A stretch of 64,000 bases of DNA from Flavisolibacter ginsengisoli DSM 18119 (GCF_900129295.1 NZ_FQUU01000002.1:72488-136487); one strand, 5' to 3'; counted from the first letter of the stretch, positions 1 through 8,822 are shown. The notes: a model not told the origin generated them from the letters alone. Program-made: numbers and translations.

Positions 1-1
1 A

Positions 2-23
2 AAAAGCGACTTTCGTCGCTTTT
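2..23 (-). terminator. Rho-independent terminator after tRNA-Leu(TAA)
   Basis: A perfect 9-bp stem (2-10 with 15-23) closes a 4-base loop (11-14). Read on the minus strand the stem follows the 3' end of the tRNA by three bases and ends in a run of T. It lies at the window edge, so any longer U tract is cut off. Confidence 0.75.
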
Positions 24-25
24 GT

Positions 26-110
26 GCCCCGGATCGGACTTGAACCGATACGACCGTTGCGGGTCACAGGATTTTAAGTCCTGCGTGTCTACCAATTCCA
101 CCACCAGGGC
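26..110 (-). tRNA. tRNA-Leu (anticodon TAA)
   Basis: The minus strand folds into a class II tRNA of 85 nt. The seven-pair acceptor stem (GCCCTGG with CCGGGGC) has one G-T wobble, the anticodon loop carries TAA, there is a long variable arm, and the T-loop reads GGTTCAAGTCC. CCA is not encoded. The long variable arm and TAA anticodon identify a leucine tRNA reading UUA/UUG. It is followed by its own terminator and preceded by that of tRNA-Gly, so the two tRNAs appear to be separate transcripts. Confidence 0.95.
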
Positions 111-113
111 TCC

Positions 114-141
114 AAAAAAAATCTCCCGGTTAAACGGGAGA
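114..141 (-). terminator. Rho-independent terminator after tRNA-Gly
   Basis: A 7-bp GC-rich stem (122-128 with 135-141) with a six-base loop is followed on the minus strand by eight T (114-121). It lies between the two tRNA genes and ends the tRNA-Gly transcript before tRNA-Leu. Confidence 0.8.
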
Positions 142-148
142 AGTTCTG

Positions 149-221
<73 letters not shown>

Positions 222-347
222 TTTTGCAACAACTTAAACTATAATATTCCTTAAGTATTAGGAAACCATATTTTAATTGTCTACATGTAAAGAACTTTAC
301 GGGGTTGCAAAAATAAGTATTGTAACTATTGCAGCAAAAAAATTCTG

Positions 348-587
348 CTATTTTGGAGCACTATATTTTGGAGTATACAATGTACTTTCCTGAACGACTA
401 CATTTTGAGGCTTACTGTTCTCATAACGGATGTTGTATAGCTTATAACAACTTCCAAAGAAAAAAGCAAGAATACAAAAAACAGAAAGGTAAAAGATAAA
501 GGCAGAAGAAGAGACCCAACTATGAGTAAAGTCCCTGTCTTGTACTTTCTCCAGTTCCTCCCGATATTCTTCCTGTTGGTAATCCAT
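348..587 (-). CDS. Small single-pass membrane protein, unknown function
   Basis: A 79-residue protein if translation begins at the internal ATG at 585-587. A 13-residue longer form starting at 626 is possible, but its extra N-terminus looks like untranslated sequence. An acidic, charged N-terminus (about 20 residues) is followed by one strongly hydrophobic segment (around residues 27-48) and a polar tail of about 30 residues. I recognise no family. It lies just downstream of a glycosyltransferase on the same strand, with a 52-bp gap, and may be cotranscribed with it. The coding call rests on composition and a clean membrane segment rather than on homology. Confidence 0.5.
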   Translation of the reverse strand: MDYQQEEYREELEKVQDRDFTHSWVSSSAFIFYLSVFCILAFFFGSCYKLYNIRYENSKPQNVVVQESTLYTPKYSAPK

Positions 588-639
588 ATTCAAAATTTGT
601 GGTGCAAAAATAATGGATGAAAGCAAATTGTTAAAAGAA

Positions 640-1677
640 TTAGACTTCTTTTTGATCTTCTTTTTGAATTATCTGGTTGAAGAGCTTTCTTTTTTGAATG
701 AAATAAGCCCAAATAATGTTGCCATTATAGACTCCACTTAGTTCTTTCAAACTTTTTTTAATGGCAGGCTTTTGATTTTTAATAAAGAGGCACCAATAAA
801 AATAGGCCATGTGTGCTTTTATTACGGCTTTAAAATAACCGCCATCACCTGTAATTAAGGCTTTCAAAGCTGAAACCTGGTCAAGAGCCAACCTGAAAGG
901 GATCTTCCACCATTTTTCCTTTAATGAAAGGTTTTTGGCTAGCATTATTTGATTGTTGCGGTAATTTAAAAAAGTTTTCCTGGAATCTCCTATTGGGAGC
1001 GTTCCACCTCCCACATGGTAAACAACTGACTCTGGGCAGCAATATATTTTATAACCGGCTAATTGCAATCTCCAGCAAAGGTCAATCTCCTCCATGTGAG
1101 CAAAGAAATATTCATCAAAACCGTTTAATTGGTGAAATAACTCACTCTTTATCACTAATGCAGCACCAGTAGCCCAGAAAATTTGTTCAATTGAATCATA
1201 TTGACCCAGATCACGCTCACAATGATCAAAAACCCTTCCCCTCGCAAACGGGTAGCCATATTTATCTATCCATCCTCCGGAAGCTCCTGCATATTCAAAC
1301 GAATCTTTATTGGTATAAGAAAGTATTTTAGGTTGGCAAGCACCAATTTTACTATCAGATTCAAACAGCTTTATGATAGGTTCTAACCAACCAGATGTTA
1401 CCTCGACATCTGAATTCAACAGTACGTAATATTCAGCTTTTACAAACTTCAACGCTTCGTTATATCCTTTTGCAAAGCCGTAATTCTTTTTTAGTTTTAT
1501 CAATTCAACTTCGGGAAACTTATTTTCTAAAACTATAATTGAATCATCTGTTGAGGCATTATCTGCTACAATCACTTTTATTGGATAAGAAGTAGAAAGC
1601 ACAGAAGGCAGAAATCTTTCAAGAAATGATCTGCCATTCCAATTTAGAATAACAATAGCTACTGAATAAACTGTCAA
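640..1677 (-). CDS. Glycosyltransferase family 2 (rhamnosyltransferase-like)
   Basis: A 345-residue GT-A fold glycosyltransferase, probably adding a sugar from a nucleotide-activated donor to a cell-surface glycan on the cytoplasmic side of the inner membrane. Visible motifs are the N-terminal strand VAIVILNWNG, the ADNAST nucleotide-binding loop (residues 38-43), the metal-binding NSD (88-90) and the later MEEIDLCWR acceptor/catalytic segment followed by VYHVGGGT. This order is typical of the WbbL-like rhamnosyltransferase branch of GT2. The C-terminal 100 residues are basic and amphipathic and may lie on the membrane. Donor and acceptor cannot be read from sequence. The gene is divergent from the histidine kinase at 1815, with about 137 bp between them. 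Confidence 0.88.
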   Translation of the reverse strand: MTVYSVAIVILNWNGRSFLERFLPSVLSTSYPIKVIVADNASTDDSIIVLENKFPEVELIKLKKNYGFAKGYNEALKFVKAEYYVLLNSDVEVTSGWLEPIIKLFESDSKIGACQPKILSYTNKDSFEYAGASGGWIDKYGYPFARGRVFDHCERDLGQYDSIEQIFWATGAALVIKSELFHQLNGFDEYFFAHMEEIDLCWRLQLAGYKIYCCPESVVYHVGGGTLPIGDSRKTFLNYRNNQIMLAKNLSLKEKWWKIPFRLALDQVSALKALITGDGGYFKAVIKAHMAYFYWCLFIKNQKPAIKKSLKELSGVYNGNIIWAYFIQKRKLFNQIIQKEDQKEV

Positions 1678-1814
1678 TAGAATAATAATTCAGTCAAAAA
1701 TAAGCGAAGCTGGCAAATTAGAAACTTTATGAATAAAAGGTATAACGGAGAGGTTTTAGTCTTTGAATAGTGATCACACTTCTTGCTTCATTTTTCATTA
1801 CTTATTTTTAAGGA

Positions 1815-2966
1815 ATGTTTCGTCAATTAATTAACTGGCGCACTTTATTGGCTATCATAGCAATTTTGATTGTAAGTGGTACCATTTCCTATTCCTCCTA
1901 CCTTGGGAAGAAAATAGAAAAAGAAGAACGTCAAAAGGTTGAAGAATGGGTTGAAGCCAGCACTTCTTTATTAAATCCCAATAATACCGGTGATACTCGT
2001 CTTCATTTGAAGATCATACAGGACAATAATGACATACCTATCATATGGACTAATGAAAAGGATAGCATTTTTGAATTTATTAATCTGGACTCTACAAAGA
2101 TTCATGAAGACAAGAACTATCTAAATAACATGCTTCAAAAATTCAAATCACAGGTTACTCCAATTACCTGGATAGATCCATTAGATTCAAGCAGGATTAA
2201 TAAATACTACTATGGCCACAGTCGCCTGTTAGATGAAGTCCGGTATTATCCATTAGTGCAACTTCTGATAGTTGGTTTATTCATTCTTATTACTGTTGGC
2301 GCTATACGAAGCAGTTACCGATCCACTCAGAACCAGGTATGGGCTGGCATGGCTAAAGAAACAGCGCACCAGCTTGGAACTCCAGTCTCGTCCCTGGAAG
2401 GATGGGTAGAAATATTAAAAGAAACACATGGCCATGAAAGTTTTGTACCTGAGATAGAAAAAGATGTGAGCCGTTTACGCCTAGTATCTGACCGGTTTGG
2501 TAAAATTGGAAGCACCCCACAATTAGAGCTTTTAGATATTATTGAGCAGGTAGAAAATATGGTTGAATATATTCGAAAAAGGGCTGGAGGAAGAGTGTCT
2601 TTTTCTATCAACACAAATGGAGCGGAAAGCATTCCTGTACATATATCGGCTCCCTTATTTGATTGGGTCATAGAAAACCTTTTAAAAAATGGTTTAGATG
2701 CTATGGAAGGAAAAGGCTCAATTATAGTAGATATAAAAGAACAACCAGATAGTGTTTTTATTGACATCACTGACAGTGGAAAAGGGATAAGCAAACAAAA
2801 TATTCAAAGAATCTTTAAACCGGGTTTTACTACTAAAAAGAGAGGATGGGGCTTGGGTTTAAGTCTGTCAAAAAGAATAGTTGAACAATATCATAAAGGA
2901 AGTTTGACTGTAAAGAACTCAGAAATTGGAAAAGGAACAACTTTTCGGATTGTTTTAGTAAAATAA
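1815..2966 (+). CDS. Membrane sensor histidine kinase
   Basis: A 383-residue two-component sensor. TM1 is at about residues 11-29, a periplasmic sensor of about 115 residues follows, TM2 is at about 146-165, and the cytoplasmic kinase follows with no clear HAMP domain. The phospho-acceptor is His185 in KETAHQLGTP. The N box is ENLLKNGLDAM, G1 is DSGKGI and G2 is GWGLGLSLSK, so the ATPase domain looks intact. No response regulator gene lies next to it, so it is an orphan within this window. The histidine box (HQLGTP) is of the type often seen in Bacteroidota orphan kinases. The downstream gene is tRNA-Leu(GAG), 72 bp away. The stimulus is unknown. Confidence 0.9.
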   Translation: MFRQLINWRTLLAIIAILIVSGTISYSSYLGKKIEKEERQKVEEWVEASTSLLNPNNTGDTRLHLKIIQDNNDIPIIWTNEKDSIFEFINLDSTKIHEDKNYLNNMLQKFKSQVTPITWIDPLDSSRINKYYYGHSRLLDEVRYYPLVQLLIVGLFILITVGAIRSSYRSTQNQVWAGMAKETAHQLGTPVSSLEGWVEILKETHGHESFVPEIEKDVSRLRLVSDRFGKIGSTPQLELLDIIEQVENMVEYIRKRAGGRVSFSINTNGAESIPVHISAPLFDWVIENLLKNGLDAMEGKGSIIVDIKEQPDSVFIDITDSGKGISKQNIQRIFKPGFTTKKRGWGLGLSLSKRIVEQYHKGSLTVKNSEIGKGTTFRIVLVK

Positions 2967-3038
2967 ATAGATTTGCCCACTAATGAGAAGAGAAAGGTTA
3001 AAGATTGAACATTTACCCTTAAACTTGCACCTCCAAAT

Positions 3039-3122
3039 GCCCGGGTGGCGAAATTGGTAGACGCACCACCTTGAGGTGGTGGCGCTGGAAACGGCGTGCT
3101 GGTTCGAATCCAGTCTCGGGCA
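3039..3122 (+). tRNA. tRNA-Leu (anticodon GAG)
   Basis: An 84-nt class II tRNA: acceptor GCCCGGG pairs with CTCGGGC (one G-T pair), discriminator A, anticodon stem CCACC/GGTGG around loop TTGAGGT (anticodon GAG), a variable arm and T-arm GGTTCGAATCC. It reads CUC/CUU. CCA is not encoded. Confidence 0.96.
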
Positions 3123-3127
3123 CTTAC

Positions 3128-3165
3128 GCTAAAACCCTTTCAGAAATAGGGTTTTAGCTTTTTTT
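3128..3165 (+). terminator. Rho-independent terminator after tRNA-Leu(GAG)
   Basis: An 11-bp perfect stem (3128-3138 with 3148-3158) with a nine-base loop is followed by seven or more T. It begins six bases after the tRNA 3' end. Confidence 0.88.
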
Positions 3166-3322
3166 ATGTATTTGCTGTTGATAATTAGGTATTATAAATC
3201 TAAAGGAAAGTCTATACTACTTAAATGTTATAAATAAGTTGCCATCGATGAAGAACTCCGAAAATGAATATTTCATTAGTATATCTGATTACCTATTAAG
3301 GTGATTATCTTAATAACAATGA

Positions 3323-3976
3323 TTACCTGAAATTGCAGCTTACCCCACTCCACATTGCATCAATAGTAGCATCATCCCCAATACCGGAAAGCAGACCGTA
3401 AAAGCCGGATTTTACAGCAAACTCCTGCCCCAATGTAGTTTTTGAAACCGAAATTTCGTAAGCACTTTTTAACTCTGCGAGTGTGGAACCAACACCAACT
3501 CCTGCCATCGTACTAAGTTTAGTTTCTTTATGTTGGGGTTTACTGGCAAACCAACCTGCAAAAAGCCACTCTCCATTATCTCGCTTTGTTTCTTTAAATA
3601 CCAAGGTTAGTCCATTTGACCAGGAGGCCATCTTAAGGGGGCCTGCACCGCATTCTGTATTAACGCCAACCTTTGCTGGCTCTCTTTCCAATATGTTACG
3701 AACAATTGTAACGATCTGTTTATAAGGCACACCGTAAATTATCTCTTTTGTAGAACCTGTTATGGCATCCACCAATTGCAGCGCATTAGAAGTAAGGGCC
3801 AGCTTTTGCTTATTCCCTATTACTGCGGCAGTCATAGTAGTATCCTTTGTTTCAATTTTGGATTTGACTGAAGTGGTTACTTGATTTGAAACTATCTTGT
3901 CAGGACTTCCTGATTTATTGTTTCTGCAGTTGGTAAATAGTAGGACAGTGAGTAATAAATGAATAAGTATGCGCAT
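3323..3976 (-). CDS. Putative secreted or lipid-anchored protein, unknown function
   Basis: A 217-residue protein with an N-terminal hydrophobic signal followed by LLFTNC, which may be a lipobox. Asn just before the Cys is unusual, so lipidation is uncertain. The mature part begins with a Ser/Thr/Lys-rich linker of about 35 residues, then a compact region of alternating strands with GVGVGSTLAEL, resembling small periplasmic beta-rich domains. I do not recognise the family. It lies downstream of the ECF sigma gene on the same strand with a 138-bp gap, so cotranscription is possible but unproven. Confidence 0.65.
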   Translation of the reverse strand: MRILIHLLLTVLLFTNCRNNKSGSPDKIVSNQVTTSVKSKIETKDTTMTAAVIGNKQKLALTSNALQLVDAITGSTKEIIYGVPYKQIVTIVRNILEREPAKVGVNTECGAGPLKMASWSNGLTLVFKETKRDNGEWLFAGWFASKPQHKETKLSTMAGVGVGSTLAELKSAYEISVSKTTLGQEFAVKSGFYGLLSGIGDDATIDAMWSGVSCNFR

Positions 3977-4114
3977 ACAAAGATTTATAGATGTCGTTTA
4001 AAGGGAACTCTAACTAACATCTTAAATGCCTTTGTTGTTCAATTTTAGTGCCTGCAGGCTTCTTATTAACAGGATTTAATGCTGGTAATATAAAAAATGC
4101 TGCAATAAGAAGAA

Positions 4115-4687
4115 TCAATATAAAACACTGTATTCAGGTAGCAAATATTTAAGTGTTTTAAGAGCCTTGCCAATGTGTTTTTCAACTGTGCTGATAGAGA
4201 TTTTCAGATCCTGGGAAATATCTTTATTTGTTTTATTCCCATGTCTGCTCATAATGAATACACGCCTGCATTTCTCGGGTAAAGAAGCCAGGATATTATC
4301 TATTTTCTTCCCGAGATCCTTTGCTTCTATTTCATTTGCAAAATCGTTTTTGCAAACGTCCTTAAAAAAAAGGTGCTGCTGAAAGGTATTGCGGGTATTT
4401 TCTGAACGAAACTCATTCAGGATTTTATACTTTAATGCCTGGTATAAATATGCTTGAACAGAAACTGTGATTTCTAAAAAATCTCTTTTTTGATAAAAAC
4501 TGATAAAAATATCCTGAACTATATCCTCTGCTTTTTCGCGGGATTGTAACCTACGATAGGCTGTATCTATTAATGAGGACCAATGGCGCTTGTACAATGC
4601 CTCAAAAGCTTTTGTATCATCCTGCCGGGTCAATTGAAACAACTCAATATCTGGCAGTTGCTCATAAAATACATTTGGTGGGAGCAT
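4115..4687 (-). CDS. RNA polymerase ECF sigma factor (FecI-like, Bacteroidota type)
   Basis: A 190-residue sigma-70-family factor. Region 2 spans about residues 25-95 and includes AFEALYKRHW and KAEDIVQDIF. Region 4 spans about 130-180, including LPEKCRRVFIMSRHGN and the helix-turn-helix core ISISTVEKHIGKAL. In Bacteroidota such factors usually pair with a FecR-type anti-sigma factor and control SusC/SusD genes. Here the only FecR-like sequence is a 68-residue fragment upstream (4777-4983) and no SusC/D gene follows. The nearby mannan locus has its own LacI regulator, so this factor's target is not evident. Confidence 0.88.
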   Translation of the reverse strand: MLPPNVFYEQLPDIELFQLTRQDDTKAFEALYKRHWSSLIDTAYRRLQSREKAEDIVQDIFISFYQKRDFLEITVSVQAYLYQALKYKILNEFRSENTRNTFQQHLFFKDVCKNDFANEIEAKDLGKKIDNILASLPEKCRRVFIMSRHGNKTNKDISQDLKISISTVEKHIGKALKTLKYLLPEYSVLY

Positions 4688-4776
4688 GCAAATCGTATTT
4701 AGAGGTTGAATTTAATGAAAATATCTAAGTTCGGGTTGAACTTATAGCAATCTTTATTTTTAATCAGTAAAAACAC

Positions 4777-4983
4777 TTATTCCTTATTCAGATTTAACTT
4801 TTGAAGTAAGGTTGCAAAACCCTTTGTTTGCAGGCCACAAATAATTTCCTGGCTTAACTCTGATGTCAATCCTTCGTTCGATTCAAACGAATCATACCAG
4901 GTATCTACGAGTTTTCTTTCAGACTCAGATGCCTGCCCGTTCAAATACTTCTCTATTAATACCTGTATTTCACTATCATTCAT
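4777..4983 (-). pseudogene. Short FecR N-terminal-like protein (remnant or mini anti-sigma)
   Basis: A 68-residue ORF whose first 40 residues (EIQVLIEKYLNGQASESERKL and on through a TWYDSF element) match the usual start of Bacteroidota FecR anti-sigma factors. In those proteins this cytoplasmic sigma-binding part is followed by a membrane helix and a periplasmic domain, about 300-400 residues in total. Both are missing here, and the 90 bp up to the sigma gene cannot hold them. It sits upstream of the sigma gene, whereas full FecR genes normally sit downstream. It may be a decayed gene or a soluble minimal anti-sigma. The ORF itself is clean. Confidence 0.5.
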
Positions 4984-5125
4984 AGTAAATATTCATCTGG
5001 GTCAAAAGGTAATCAAAAACATGTTTTTATTATAACAGGGCATTTAAATAAGTTAAGTACTCATTGATCTTTGCTAAAAAAATGCATTAATAAGCTTTTT
5101 ATTATTCCTTGCATTCAATCTGCCA

Positions 5126-6142
5126 TCATGTTGATGATCTTATTACTAATTCCGGCTTCTTGTATACATGTGATTCAGCAGTAACAGTATAATTGTTTTC
5201 CAATAAACTAATGAGCATCTCAATAGCACTCCTTGCAATTTCTTCAATAGGTTGCCTGATAATGGTTATGGCAGGAGTAAATAGTCTGAATATATCATGG
5301 TCATCAAAACAGATCACTCCTATTTCTTCTGGTATCTTTAATCCGGCCTTTTTAATGCTTTCCAATCCATACATACCCAGGTAGTTGGTAGCAAAAAAGA
5401 TGGCATCAATATCAGGATTGGATTTAATAAATTCAGACACTTGTTTAATAGCATCTTCAGGACGGGATTTGAATGGAATTTTTTCAATAAGCTCATTCCT
5501 TACTTCGATGCCATGCCTTTTCAAAGTTTCTTTATAACCCTTCTCACGTTGTAACATTTGGATCTGTTGGGTATCAAGCGTAACAAATGCAATATTCTTA
5601 TAACCTTTCCCTAACAGGTGCTCCATGCCTAATTTTACACCAGCATAGTTATCAACAAGGGTAAACGGTACATCCAGTCCGGGTAAAAACCGGTCCATTA
5701 ATACAACTGGCTTATTATTTTTGATGAGGTTATTGATATCATTTTCCATGCCCGGTGTAGGTGTAATGAGGTAACCATCCACCTGCTGATGTGTAAGCAT
5801 CCTGATCAATTCTTTTCCTTTTTCCGGATCATTTTCTGTACTGCAATAAACTATTCTGTAACCAAGAGAATAGGCAGCATCTTCTATTGACTTAGCCAAG
5901 GAAGCAAAGAACACATTTGATATATCCTCCACGATCAATCCAAGGATCTTTGTTTTGCCAGTCCTTAAGCTTACCGCGGTATGGTGTGGTTGATAGCCGG
6001 CAGCCTCAATCAATGCCCTGATCTTTTCTGCCAGTTCATCACTGATCCTCATTTGCTTGGCTTTTCCATTCAATACAAATGAAACTGTGGACGGAACCAC
6101 ACCGGCTTGTTTTGCAATATCCTTTAACGATACTCTTTTCAT
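5126..6142 (-). CDS. LacI-family transcriptional regulator of the mannan locus
   Basis: A 338-residue DNA-binding regulator. The N-terminal helix-turn-helix (residues 3-25, LKDIAKQAGVVPSTVSFVLN) and hinge helix (to about 60) precede a periplasmic-binding-protein-like sensor domain (60-330) with ILGLIVEDISNVFFASLA and the late VICFDDHDIFRLFTPAIT motif. The family binds palindromic operators and responds to a sugar or sugar phosphate. It is the first regulator next to the GH76-SusE-SusD-SusC block and is probably its controller, acting on imported mannose or an oligosaccharide product. Its own transcription appears separate, with 195 bp between it and GH76. A 7-bp inverted repeat lies just upstream of its start. 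Confidence 0.9.
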   Translation of the reverse strand: MKRVSLKDIAKQAGVVPSTVSFVLNGKAKQMRISDELAEKIRALIEAAGYQPHHTAVSLRTGKTKILGLIVEDISNVFFASLAKSIEDAAYSLGYRIVYCSTENDPEKGKELIRMLTHQQVDGYLITPTPGMENDINNLIKNNKPVVLMDRFLPGLDVPFTLVDNYAGVKLGMEHLLGKGYKNIAFVTLDTQQIQMLQREKGYKETLKRHGIEVRNELIEKIPFKSRPEDAIKQVSEFIKSNPDIDAIFFATNYLGMYGLESIKKAGLKIPEEIGVICFDDHDIFRLFTPAITIIRQPIEEIARSAIEMLISLLENNYTVTAESHVYKKPELVIRSST

Positions 6143-6337
6143 AAGGATCTCATGAATGATCAGATCATTGTTTATAATTCTTTAGTGATAACAATGTGAA
6201 ATTTAAAACTATTGCCCGAATTTCTTTGTAAACTCTTAAACTACTTATTGTCAATTTTTTTAATTGCGAAAGTTTAATAATACGAATCCCATTATCAAAA
6301 TCTAAAAATCCTGCACTGGATATTCAGAGCTTGTCTT

Positions 6338-7504
6338 TTAAAAAACATTATTCTTCTTTAAAACTGCTGCAGCTTCTATTAACATCGATCCGCTTAGCTG
6401 AGTAGTAAGATCGGTTGATGCTCCTGGCTGTGTTTTCCAATAAGAACCGTAAAGTAAGTAGGATTTATCAGTACCAACATTCCACAATGTTTCAGCATTA
6501 TTTTTTATAAAATTAGCATAACGTTGCTTGTCAGTACTGAGCATTCCGGGTGCTAACGTTAGTTGGGTAAAATACCTGACAAAAACACCCTTAAATAATC
6601 CGCCATCGCCCCCTCCCTCGTCTTTTAAAAGGTTGTCATTTAAATTGGTCAGCGCATTATCTGACAAAGTAAAATTAGCTGCGGCCAATGCATCTGTAAG
6701 GTATACATTGTCGTTAGTGATCTTATATAATTCCAGTGCGGCACCAATAAAAGTTCCCTGGTTATAAGTAAACTTCCATGTAGTATTCCTCTTGCCATCA
6801 TTGTCACTATTCATCCCATCATAAACCCATCCTGAAGATTTATTATACAAACTGTCCTTTAACCATGTATAGATTTTCTTAGACCACTCAAGATCTGCAG
6901 CATTATTAAACCGCTGGTACAACCTGGCCGACAATATGGCTGCTGGTGCATTAGCGGGAGTATTCTTGTAATAAGGCATGCTTTTTCTCCAGGCTATACC
7001 TCCACCCATTGTAGTGTTCCAACCAGTCTTGATATCTGTCCAAACCTGGTCAACCGCGGTTTTGAATTTAACATCGCCAGTGGCATCATAGGCTCTTAAC
7101 ATAGCTAATGCATTCCACTCCATATCGTCATAGAATTCATTAAGAAACGTATTACCATTCTTTGCATTTACACCAACATACCATTTATCCATGTAATCTT
7201 TATACATTGAATTACCGGTCCTGGTATAGGCATCAACCAAAACATCCAGCCCGTGAGCCTGTGGCCAGTAATTGAAATTGGTATTGGTATTTTTCTCATT
7301 GAAATAATTTCCGGAAGCATTCCAGAACTTATTCAGCAGGTTTAATGTGCTGCTATCCGCAGCTTTTGCCCAGTCAATTACAGGTTTACCACCATTAATA
7401 GGCGGTGTTACGGTTCCCTGGTCATAATCTTTTTTACAACCTGTTCCAATGATGAGCACACTGGTTACAAAAAGTATTTTATTTATCAGTTGTCGAAGCA
7501 TCAT
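6338..7504 (-). CDS. GH76 endo-alpha-1,6-mannanase, lipoprotein
   Basis: A 388-residue surface or periplasmic enzyme predicted to cut the alpha-1,6-mannan backbone of yeast or fungal mannan. The signal peptide ends in the lipobox IIGTGC with Cys23, followed by Lys-Lys. The mature protein has the alpha/alpha-barrel repeats of GH76, and the catalytic pair Asp126-Asp127 is visible in EFYDDMEWNALAML. Further GH76-like segments are GGGIAWRK and TYNQGTFIGAALELY. Length fits a single catalytic domain. It lies downstream of SusE with 139 bp between them, including a hairpin that may lower read-through. Lipidation suggests outer-membrane placement so that long mannan is cut before import. Confidence 0.92.
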   Translation of the reverse strand: MMLRQLINKILFVTSVLIIGTGCKKDYDQGTVTPPINGGKPVIDWAKAADSSTLNLLNKFWNASGNYFNEKNTNTNFNYWPQAHGLDVLVDAYTRTGNSMYKDYMDKWYVGVNAKNGNTFLNEFYDDMEWNALAMLRAYDATGDVKFKTAVDQVWTDIKTGWNTTMGGGIAWRKSMPYYKNTPANAPAAILSARLYQRFNNAADLEWSKKIYTWLKDSLYNKSSGWVYDGMNSDNDGKRNTTWKFTYNQGTFIGAALELYKITNDNVYLTDALAAANFTLSDNALTNLNDNLLKDEGGGDGGLFKGVFVRYFTQLTLAPGMLSTDKQRYANFIKNNAETLWNVGTDKSYLLYGSYWKTQPGASTDLTTQLSGSMLIEAAAVLKKNNVF

Positions 7505-7579
7505 TTTACTATTTTATTTCCATCTGCCAGCTATCTATTCAACTACATATGGAAATCCAAATTATCAATAAACAAAAGA

Positions 7580-7624
7580 ACCGCCATACTTATACACGCT
7601 GAATAGGTGTCAAGCTATGGCGGT
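7580..7624 (-). terminator. Hairpin between susE-like gene and GH76 (attenuator or partial terminator)
   Basis: A perfect 9-bp inverted repeat (7580-7588 and 7616-7624, ACCGCCATA with TATGGCGGT) encloses 27 bases, which may themselves pair weakly. On the minus strand it is followed by a T-rich stretch (TTCTTTTGTTTATT). It lies 20 bp past the SusE-like stop, so it could end or attenuate the SusCDE transcript before GH76. The U tract is interrupted, so full termination is doubtful. Confidence 0.45.
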
Positions 7625-7643
7625 ATCCTTTACGTAGGAAAAC

Positions 7644-8789
7644 TTATTTAATTACCAATACATGGTTATAAGGCGCATCTGGCTTAAAGTTCAGTATCAG
7701 GTCAACATTTTTCATATCAGCTTCTGTAGGAAATTTAAAGCAATAATCCCACTGATTTACTTCATGCTTGAATAAGTTATACCAGGCTGCGGGAGTAGTA
7801 GCAGTTGGTCTGTTATTATCCCTGTTCGCACTTCCCCAATCTTCCATAAATTCAGTGCCACTGGCATCCTTCAATGTCATGCGGAATTTATAACGCTCAT
7901 CCCTTCCCCATCCTTCTTGTTTAAATTCAATTGGAACATTCAATGCCTGGAATACACCACCGCCTGCATAAGTCAATTCAGCATCAATACTATTATGAGG
8001 TGCAAACCAATAACCAACCTTTGTGATCTCTGTCAATTTCACTGCGGCATTATTGAAATCAAGCTCGATTCTATATACCTGTGTTCCTGTTGCCGGGCTG
8101 GCCACTCCGCCGCCTTCTTTGAGAAATGTTCCCTGCACCTGGTAAGAAGTTGACGCGCCGGTAGTCTTGTTTACAAAATTATAAGTACCTGGTTTCAGAG
8201 ATGTATAGATCTCAAAAGTTCCTGGACCGGTAGATTTCAACTTAATAGCATTTGCCACGTTAGCACCTGCTTCTGTTGCGTCACCTGTTAAATACACCTC
8301 AGTAGGGATCTCTGCAAATCCTGCGGGTCTTTCCACTTCTATTGTTCTTACCAATGCTGATTTTTTTACATTGGTACCTTTCGATGCTAAGACAGTCCAT
8401 TTTAACTTGCCGGTTTCCAAAGATTTAATGCCTGCAAAATTCGCTATCCTATTCAGGTCTTTATGGCTTAAGGTTAATTTGTTCTGTACACCATTTCCGT
8501 CAGAAGCCATCTTATATACTGGATTAGAAAAGTCACCAGTAACCTTATCGAAAGCCACTTCATACATTACAAGAGATCCATCTTCAGCTTTAGCCTGGTC
8601 CCACTCAAAACCAACACTGGCAGAAGTTGCTGGTTCTAATTTTACAAACAGGTTATCATTAGGCGCATAGAATTGAGTAACTTCTGAAATATTCATGTTA
8701 ATGTCTCTGCCTTCTTTCTTGCATCCCAACATGCCAAGAGTAAAGAGAAGAACAATCATGCCTGTGGCATTTATAAGCAATCTTTTCAT
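7644..8789 (-). CDS. SusE/SusF-like outer-membrane glycan-binding lipoprotein
   Basis: A 381-residue lipoprotein (lipobox LGMLGC, Cys23, then Lys-Lys) expected to bind glycan on the cell surface and assist SusC/SusD. The N-terminal domain (about residues 35-150) is fibronectin-like, with VGFEWDQAKAEDGSLVMYEV and the LTLSHKDLNRIA element characteristic of SusE. Two later beta-sandwich modules (about 160-380) include YLTGDATEAGANV, which starts the carbohydrate-binding repeat of SusE/SusF proteins, and a terminal AWYNLFKHEVNQWDYCFKFP region. It lies 33 bp downstream of susD, so it is in the same operon. Ligand specificity is inferred from the neighbouring mannan enzymes only. Confidence 0.85.
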   Translation of the reverse strand: MKRLLINATGMIVLLFTLGMLGCKKEGRDINMNISEVTQFYAPNDNLFVKLEPATSASVGFEWDQAKAEDGSLVMYEVAFDKVTGDFSNPVYKMASDGNGVQNKLTLSHKDLNRIANFAGIKSLETGKLKWTVLASKGTNVKKSALVRTIEVERPAGFAEIPTEVYLTGDATEAGANVANAIKLKSTGPGTFEIYTSLKPGTYNFVNKTTGASTSYQVQGTFLKEGGGVASPATGTQVYRIELDFNNAAVKLTEITKVGYWFAPHNSIDAELTYAGGGVFQALNVPIEFKQEGWGRDERYKFRMTLKDASGTEFMEDWGSANRDNNRPTATTPAAWYNLFKHEVNQWDYCFKFPTEADMKNVDLILNFKPDAPYNHVLVIK

Positions 8790-8822
8790 ATAAATAAATT
8801 ATAAGTTTAAGGTTTTGATGTA

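Noticed and set aside
2327-2794. A 155-codon minus-strand ORF
   Set aside because: It is antisense to the kinase domain of the plus-strand histidine kinase.
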